From Williamsia sp. DF01-3 (lineage in GTDB: Bacteria; Actinomycetota; Actinomycetes; Mycobacteriales; Mycobacteriaceae), in contig NZ_JALKFS010000005.1 in assembly GCF_023051145.1 (NCBI RefSeq), positions 4,915,733 through 4,979,732 of the forward strand: a stretch of DNA of 64,000 nucleotides. Reading direction: 5' to 3'. A model generated the notes under the pieces. The model had not been told where the DNA came from, did not search any database, and saw only the letters and a program-made list of their open reading frames with translations. Numbering within the stretch: position 1 is the first letter of the stretch; every line of letters begins with the position of its first letter. A program made the translations under genes and the position numbers. Below are positions 59,604-64,000 of the stretch, piece by piece.

Positions 59604-60416
59604 GTGCCCGAACCTCGCAGTTTTTTCATTCCCGGTGACGACGACAGCACGCTGATCCCCACCAAGTGGTCCCGAAGCGCTTGGGATCCGGCTCAGCTGA
59701 ACGGCCCGGCAGTCTGTGCTGTCGCGGCCCGCGCCATCGAGCGCGACTTCGCCGATCCGGACTTCGTGCCCGCCCGGATCACAATCGACCTGTTCAAGGC
59801 TGCACGCAGCCTGCCCACGGTTGTCACCACGGCGCTGGTCCGCTCAGGTAGACGCATCATCGTCGCCGACGCCGAGGTCCGGCAGGACGACGTCACGGTT
59901 GCCCGTGCCACGGCGGTGTTTCTGCGCCGTTCCGCGCCGCCTCCCGGCACCGAGTGGCAGCCGTCGGCCACCTTCAGCCCGCCGTCCGACGAGGAGGACA
60001 ACACGTTACGACACCCGTGGTTGCAGTCCGACGACACCGACTGGACGCGGGATATCGGCGGCCACCAGAACGCCTCGCGCAAACGAGCATGGAGCACCGC
60101 GATGCCCGTGCTGCCGAACGAACCCGCCTCACCGTTTGTCCACGCGGTGCAGTCCGCGGAGTCGACGAGTCTCGTCACCAACCTGGGCACCGACGGAATC
60201 GGCTACATCAACTGCGACCTCACCATGGCGTTGTCTCGTGTGCCGGAGGGCGACCAGCTCGGCATCGAGGCGGACAGCCACATCACCGCCGACGGGATCT
60301 CGGTGGGAACTGCCACCCTGTACGACCGGAAGGGTCCGTATGGGACCGGTATGGTCACCGCGGTCAGCAACCCGGCCGCGCAGATCGACTTCGCGAGCAG
60401 ATCCCGCTTGGTATAA
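59604..60416 (+). CDS. Acyl-CoA thioesterase-like double hotdog protein
   Basis: 270 aa from GTG 59604. Two hotdog halves are suggested: SAWDPAQLNGPAVCAVAARAIERDF with PARITIDLFKAARSLPTVVTTALVRSGRRIIVADAEVRQD, and a second half with VTNLGTDGIGYINCDLTMALSRVPEGDQLGIEADSHITADGISVGTATLYDRKGPYG. This is the thioesterase-like/TesB-like arrangement common in mycolic actinobacteria. It probably hydrolyses acyl-CoAs in the cytosol. It lies between the MFS gene and an alpha/beta-hydrolase gene in the same direction, consistent with a small acid-metabolism operon. Confidence 0.88.
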   Translation: MPEPRSFFIPGDDDSTLIPTKWSRSAWDPAQLNGPAVCAVAARAIERDFADPDFVPARITIDLFKAARSLPTVVTTALVRSGRRIIVADAEVRQDDVTVARATAVFLRRSAPPPGTEWQPSATFSPPSDEEDNTLRHPWLQSDDTDWTRDIGGHQNASRKRAWSTAMPVLPNEPASPFVHAVQSAESTSLVTNLGTDGIGYINCDLTMALSRVPEGDQLGIEADSHITADGISVGTATLYDRKGPYGTGMVTAVSNPAAQIDFASRSRLV

Positions 60417-60451
60417 ACCTTGTCCTGGATTGCGATGGGAGAGGACCGGTC

Positions 60452-61288
60452 ATGGACGCGATAACGCTGGCGAACGGGACCGTGCTGGGCGTCACCAAGG
60501 TCGGAGAAGGACCGGTTGTGCTGCTCAACGGCGGTTTAGGGATGCCGTCGATGGTGTGGGACATCTGCGGCCTCGCCCCGGCCCTCGCGGACGCCGGATT
60601 CACCGTGATCAGCTACAACGCGCGCGGACTGGCTCCGTCCTCGGCGCCGCCTTCGCCCTACTCGGTGGCCGACCTCGCCGACGACGCCGCGGCACTCCTC
60701 GACCATTTCGGCGTTAACGACGCACTCGTCGTCGGATACTCGATGGGCTGCTACACAACTCAGGCCATGCTGCGCAGCCGTCCCGAATTGGTCACGGCTG
60801 CAGTCCTTTTCGCCGGGCTACAGCCCAGCCCGATCGGTGCACTCGTCGGCGAGATGGAGCTGAGCCTCATCGAACAGATCGGCGAAATACCCCGAGCTGT
60901 ACTGGTTTTCGAGCAACTGATGACCACGTTGCACACCACGTTGCTCCAGGACCCGGCCACGGTGTCCGGCTGGCGAGACATGCTCAGCGGTTCCGACGGA
61001 GGCTGGGCGAGCCCGGACGGCTTCACCGGCCAGCTGACGGCGTCCTACGAGTGGATCAAGTCCGGCGAGCCGCTGCCCGAACACCTGGCGGCCATCGATG
61101 TGCCGACCCTGGTGCTGGCGTTCGAACACGACCTGTTCTTCCCTCCCGAGCTGTCCCGAGCCACTGCGGCCCGCATCCCCGGGTCGGCGTTCGTCCAGAT
61201 CGACGGCGCGGGCCACGGCGGGTTGTTCACCGGTCCCGGTGACAGCGTCGAGCGGATCGTCGAGTTCTGCCGTCAGCACACAGCCTGA
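60452..61288 (+). CDS. Alpha/beta-fold hydrolase
   Basis: 278 aa from ATG 60452 (GGGAGAGGA upstream). Fold landmarks are VLLNGGLGMPSMVWDI (oxyanion loop), SYNARGLAPSSAPPSPYSVADLADDAAALLDHF, the nucleophile elbow VVGYSMGCYTTQA (Ser), the acid in LVLAFEHDLFFPPEL, and catalytic His in GAGHGGLFTGPGD. It is single-domain and cytosolic. Last gene of the GntR-MFS-thioesterase unit (36-bp gap). The substrate is likely an ester or lactone, not identifiable from sequence. The ATP-grasp gene converges from the other side, nine bases away. Confidence 0.92.
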   Translation: MDAITLANGTVLGVTKVGEGPVVLLNGGLGMPSMVWDICGLAPALADAGFTVISYNARGLAPSSAPPSPYSVADLADDAAALLDHFGVNDALVVGYSMGCYTTQAMLRSRPELVTAAVLFAGLQPSPIGALVGEMELSLIEQIGEIPRAVLVFEQLMTTLHTTLLQDPATVSGWRDMLSGSDGGWASPDGFTGQLTASYEWIKSGEPLPEHLAAIDVPTLVLAFEHDLFFPPELSRATAARIPGSAFVQIDGAGHGGLFTGPGDSVERIVEFCRQHTA

Positions 61289-61296
61289 CGGCCCGA

Positions 61297-62463
61297 TCAG
61301 ATCTGCTCGCCGTCCCATTCATGGTCGTGCATGAAACCTTCCGCCAAACCCACGCGATACTTGAGTGAGTTCGTGAGGATATTGCTCAAGGCGAAGGGGA
61401 TGCCCAGAAATGGACCGATGTCGTCGCGTCGGGTGATGATCTCGTCCGTATGCCGGAAATCCCGCGCGAACCCGCGCAGCGTGTTGCCCTCGAGTGCGGA
61501 TTTGCGCCACCCGTAGAGGAGCATTCCGGGCCCCACCATTTTGCGAACGTCGGGGTCGGGGGTGATCACGTCGTCATTCTCGCCAAAGAATGCGCGGTCG
61601 ACCCTGTTATGGGGTTCGAACATCAAAATGCCACTTGTAGAACGCGGGTTGCATTCAATGGTGAACAACCCCCGCTCCGGGTGTTCGATGAAGTCGAATC
61701 CGATTTGACCGGTGAAATTGATTTCTTTCACCCGTTCGGTCACCCAGTCGGTGATTCCCGGATGTTCGACCGGCTCGTAACTGAGGCACGATTGACCGTT
61801 GATTGCATATCGCACAGGGTAGATTGCATGTGCGTAGACTCGGCCCTCGTGGCACACCGAATAGGTGCAGTACTTGTCACCTTTCAGCCACTCCTGCGCC
61901 AGCCACGGATTAAGCGGATCAAATGTGAGACCGTCGGGTATTTCTCCCGGATTCACTTTATAAACCTGCTGTGAACCTCGCGAGTAAACCTGCTTCAGCG
62001 CAAATGGACTTTCAAAATCCAGCGCGGCCAATTCGGCCTCATCGCGAACCTGTGCGTACTTCAGGGTGGGCACGCCCAAGGTCTCCAGCAGCACTTGGTA
62101 CTCGTATTTGTTGTGCAGCCGGTTTTCGGTCAGGAAATCCGAGAGCAGCAGTCGGCACTCGGGCGGGAACTGGTCCTGCGCCATCGCAAGGATGTCGGTT
62201 TCTTCGTGGATCGGTATGACGAGGTCGATCGATTCAGCCCGGACGATGCGAGCAATTTCGTCCACATATTCGCGTGGCTCGAACTTGGGCCGCGGCACGC
62301 GGAACACTTTCTGTACGGAATTCGAGAATCGTGTGATGGGAAATGGAATCGAATCGGCGATGAATACATTGTGCCCGCCGGCATTCATCAATCTGGCGAG
62401 ATCGAGGGTGAGGAATGAACGCCCGAAAGTGATGAGAACATTTTTTCCGCTGCGAGTGGTCAT
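61297..62463 (-). CDS. ATP-grasp ligase-like protein of foreign base composition
   Basis: 388 aa from ATG 62463 (GCGAGG upstream). A pre-ATP-grasp Rossmann segment (NVLITFGRSFLTLDLARLMNAGGHNVFIADS) is followed by VIPIHEETDILAMAQ. The ATP-grasp core has lysines in PFALKQVYSRGSQQVYKV, the hinge WLAQEWLKGDKYCTYSVC, and metal ligands in INFTGQIGFDFIEHPERGLFTIECNPRSTSGI. It would ligate a carboxylate to an amine or thiol using ATP, as in peptide or natural-product synthesis. Codons are visibly richer in A/T than in neighbouring genes, suggesting transfer. No partner gene is evident. Confidence 0.88.
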   Translation of the reverse strand: MTTRSGKNVLITFGRSFLTLDLARLMNAGGHNVFIADSIPFPITRFSNSVQKVFRVPRPKFEPREYVDEIARIVRAESIDLVIPIHEETDILAMAQDQFPPECRLLLSDFLTENRLHNKYEYQVLLETLGVPTLKYAQVRDEAELAALDFESPFALKQVYSRGSQQVYKVNPGEIPDGLTFDPLNPWLAQEWLKGDKYCTYSVCHEGRVYAHAIYPVRYAINGQSCLSYEPVEHPGITDWVTERVKEINFTGQIGFDFIEHPERGLFTIECNPRSTSGILMFEPHNRVDRAFFGENDDVITPDPDVRKMVGPGMLLYGWRKSALEGNTLRGFARDFRHTDEIITRRDDIGPFLGIPFALSNILTNSLKYRVGLAEGFMHDHEWDGEQI

Positions 62464-62581
62464 AGCGCCTCGCTGCCGAACCGAAGAATGGCTTTCACCA
62501 GCGACATGGTAGCTTATATTCGCCGTCGGACAGGCGCCGGGTGGGCCTCGAATATTCCGGGCGGCGACGGAGGGTGTCGGG

Positions 62582-63679
62582 GTGTTCCTGATCGGTGTCT
62601 TGTTCGCCAGTGCGGCGGCCGTGGCCTACGGTCTGTCGACCGTGCTGCGCGCCCTCGGGGCCCGCAAGGCGGCAGTTGCGGCTCGCGAGCACGATCGAGA
62701 ACACCAGCTGACCACCGAAGGTGGCCCGTCGGTCTCTTCGACGGTCGACACATTCAAGACCCGCGAGTTCATCCTCGGCACGTCGCTGGTGGTGATCGGC
62801 TTCGGCGCCGGCGCGGTGGCCGCCCGGTTCCTTCCTCTCTTCTTGTCGCAGACGATCGTCTCGGCCAACCTCATCGTCACCGCCCTCGTCGGCACCGCTG
62901 TGCTGGGCATCCGGCTGCACGGTCGCGACTGGGTCGCGATGTGCGTGGTGGTGGCGTCACTGTGTGCGCTCGGGTTGTCGTCGTCGCATGAAGGCGGCGG
63001 CGGCGAACAGCGCAGCTTCCACTACGGCCTGCTCTTCGCCACCTGCGTTCTGGCCGGACTGGCGCTACTCGCGGTCTACAAGCTCGGCAAGCGTGGCGCG
63101 ATTGTCGGCGGTGCTGCCGCCGGCCTGCTGTTCGGTGTCATCGCGATCTCGGTCCGCATCCTCCGCGGTATCGATCCGTTCGACATCGTCACCCTGCTCA
63201 CCGACCCTGCGGCGTGGACCATCGCCATCGCCGGTGCAGTCGGCTTCTACGTGCACACCGTCGCCTTGCAGCTCGGGCAGGTCAACGGCGTCACCGCAGT
63301 GCTTGTGGTCGGCGAGACGGCCGGCCCCGGCATCATCGGCGTGGTCTTCCTCAACGACAGCGCAAAGCCCGGCCTGGGCTGGCTTGCCGTCATCGGGTTC
63401 ATCGGCGCCGTGGTGGGTGCAGTCCTGGTTGCGTTGTACAGCTCCGTGGACGCCGACCACTTCGGCGAATCCGACACCGACAACGGCGGCTGGCGGCTGC
63501 GCAAACGTGGCAACGCGAACAGCCTCAGCACCGGGGACAACTTGGGCAAGGGCGACTCCCACACCTCGCCGACGACCGCTCCAACGGACAGACCAGATCA
63601 ACGCAACCCGCCGGATCAGCCAAATCGGCCAGAGCCGACAGATCGGTCGCACAGTCAACGCAGCCGACGGACGACCTGA
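62582..63679 (+). CDS. DMT-like multispanning membrane protein
   Basis: 365 aa from GTG 62582 (GGAGGGTGTCGGG upstream). Nine or so helices: FLIGVLFASAAAVAYGLSTVLRAL, FILGTSLVVIGFGAGAVAARFLPLFLSQTIVSANLIVTALVG, WVAMCVVVASLCALGLSS, GLLFATCVLAGLALLAVYKLG, AIVGGAAAGLLFGVIAISVRIL, WTIAIAGAVGFYVHTVALQLGQVNGVTAVLVVGETAGPGIIGVVF and LAVIGFIGAVVGAVLVALYSS. The two-half EamA-like layout suggests a drug/metabolite transporter-type or magnesium-transporter-like permease. A hydrophilic Pro/Arg/Asp-rich tail of about 75 residues ends the protein. Substrate unknown. Confidence 0.85.
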   Translation: MFLIGVLFASAAAVAYGLSTVLRALGARKAAVAAREHDREHQLTTEGGPSVSSTVDTFKTREFILGTSLVVIGFGAGAVAARFLPLFLSQTIVSANLIVTALVGTAVLGIRLHGRDWVAMCVVVASLCALGLSSSHEGGGGEQRSFHYGLLFATCVLAGLALLAVYKLGKRGAIVGGAAAGLLFGVIAISVRILRGIDPFDIVTLLTDPAAWTIAIAGAVGFYVHTVALQLGQVNGVTAVLVVGETAGPGIIGVVFLNDSAKPGLGWLAVIGFIGAVVGAVLVALYSSVDADHFGESDTDNGGWRLRKRGNANSLSTGDNLGKGDSHTSPTTAPTDRPDQRNPPDQPNRPEPTDRSHSQRSRRTT

Positions 63680-63907
63680 CCCCCTCCCGATCGGTCCGCT
63701 CTGAACACGGCCGCCCTTCCCATAGCCCGACGTCTCCACGGCAGACCATCTCCACGGCCAGATCTTCTCCACGGCTCGACCAGGAGTTCGGCCCGGCCCC
63801 TTCACACGACGGTCGGTCACACTATGGAGTTGTCAGGGTGCGTCCGCGGTCCCGTCGATGTGGCGGGTGCGGTGTTGTGCTGGTTTGCGTGAGTCACGCA
63901 ACCTGAG
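63680..63907. other. Intergenic stretch with TCTCCACGG repeats
   Basis: The 228 bp after the membrane-protein gene contain TCTCCACGG three times between about 63729 and 63778, and GTGAGTCACGCAACCTGAGTCA-like symmetrical sequence near 63888-63910. I see no gene, RNA or promoter that I can support. Confidence 0.4.
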
Positions 63908-64000
63908 TCAGGCTGCGAGAGTACGGGTTCGGCGGTTGTAGGCCGGTCGTGGTTGTCGGGTGGGGTCGATGTCGGCGGGTGGGATCAGCCAAGGGTGTCC
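63908..64000 (-). CDS. 3' end of a probable DUF222/HNH endonuclease gene
   Basis: Thirty codons open from the right edge to TGA at 63910-63908 read HPWLIPPADIDPTRQPRPAYNRRTRTLAA on the minus strand (split here: HPWLIPPADIDP, then TRQPRPAYNRR). The pattern W-x-x-PP-x-x-I/L-D-P near the C-terminus is typical of HNH/DUF222 proteins of mycolic actinobacteria, of which a broken copy lies at 39.7-40.5 kb. The rest of the gene is outside the window, so assignment is tentative. Confidence 0.45.
   Translation of the reverse strand, partial: GHPWLIPPADIDPTRQPRPAYNRRTRTLAA

Noticed and set aside
1-64000. CRISPR arrays or prophage
   Set aside because: No regularly spaced direct repeats of CRISPR type and no cas, phage structural, terminase or integrase genes were found.

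Overview
The window is high-GC actinobacterial chromosome with the gene content of a mycolic-acid-containing genus. The signs are an iniBAC locus with its regulator, HspR-type HAIR sites upstream of dnaK, EphD, KstD, a LipR-like esterase, and a block (alaA/aspC, Fe-S reductase, iniR, iniBAC, dnaK) whose make-up matches the Rv0337c-Rv0350 part of Mycobacterium tuberculosis as I recall it. I lean towards Gordonia or a close relative (inference; a 16S rRNA or ANI comparison would decide).

Layout. 1-2.6 kb: 5' part of dnaK with HAIR operators, then a small membrane protein. 2.6-14.8 kb: an enlarged ini envelope-stress locus. On the minus strand are a giant iniB (1183 aa), a perfect hairpin, two dynamin-like GTPases (iniA, iniC) and an unknown fourth gene. 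Divergent from these on the plus strand are a membrane-anchored Hsp70-like protein and a STAND/LuxR activator (iniR-like). 14.8-20.5 kb: envelope acyltransferases, a VOC/AraC pair, a TSUP permease and a YdcF-like protein; three genes here carry single-base frameshifts. 20.8-25.6 kb: a membrane Fe-S reductase with a long repetitive basic tail, then an AlaA/AspC-type aminotransferase. 25.7-31 kb: a four-gene oxidation operon (EphD-like hydrolase/SDR, PF10118 protein, 2Fe-2S reductase, flavin monooxygenase). 31-38.3 kb: a frameshifted MFS pump with divergent TetR, a degenerate half-Hsp70 membrane protein, a LipR-like esterase with divergent MerR regulator, udgA and dcd. 38.3-41.9 kb: an ECF41-type sigma factor with its AhpD-like partner, an internally deleted DUF222/HNH gene, tRNA-Gly(CCC), and methionine aminopeptidase with a divergent XRE regulator and palindromic operators.

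42-49.4 kb: a KstD/TetR pair with an operator palindrome, a GAF-ANTAR regulator, small unknown genes, a Baeyer-Villiger-type monooxygenase, an unusual GXWXG-kinase fusion and a membrane protein with an Asp/Gly-rich tail. 49.6-54.6 kb: a lytic transglycosylase, DUF308 protein, L7/L12-like mini-protein, DUF418/HGSNAT-like acyltransferase, MBL hydrolase and FAH-family protein. 54.6-57.1 kb: a yibE/F gene interrupted by an IS481-family element whose target duplication and inverted repeats can be read. 57.2-63.7 kb: a TPR protein, a GntR-MFS-thioesterase-hydrolase operon, a comparatively AT-rich ATP-grasp gene and a DMT-like membrane protein. The window ends in what looks like the 3' end of another HNH gene.

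The most distinctive material is the expanded ini locus. IniR-type activation, dynamin-like membrane remodelling, a huge Gly/Ala/Leu repeat protein and a transmembrane Hsp70-like ATPase are packed together and probably act in cell-envelope stress. Six genes are broken or altered: four by single-base indels, one by an internal deletion and one by an IS. Whether the indels are biological or sequencing errors cannot be told from the sequence alone.
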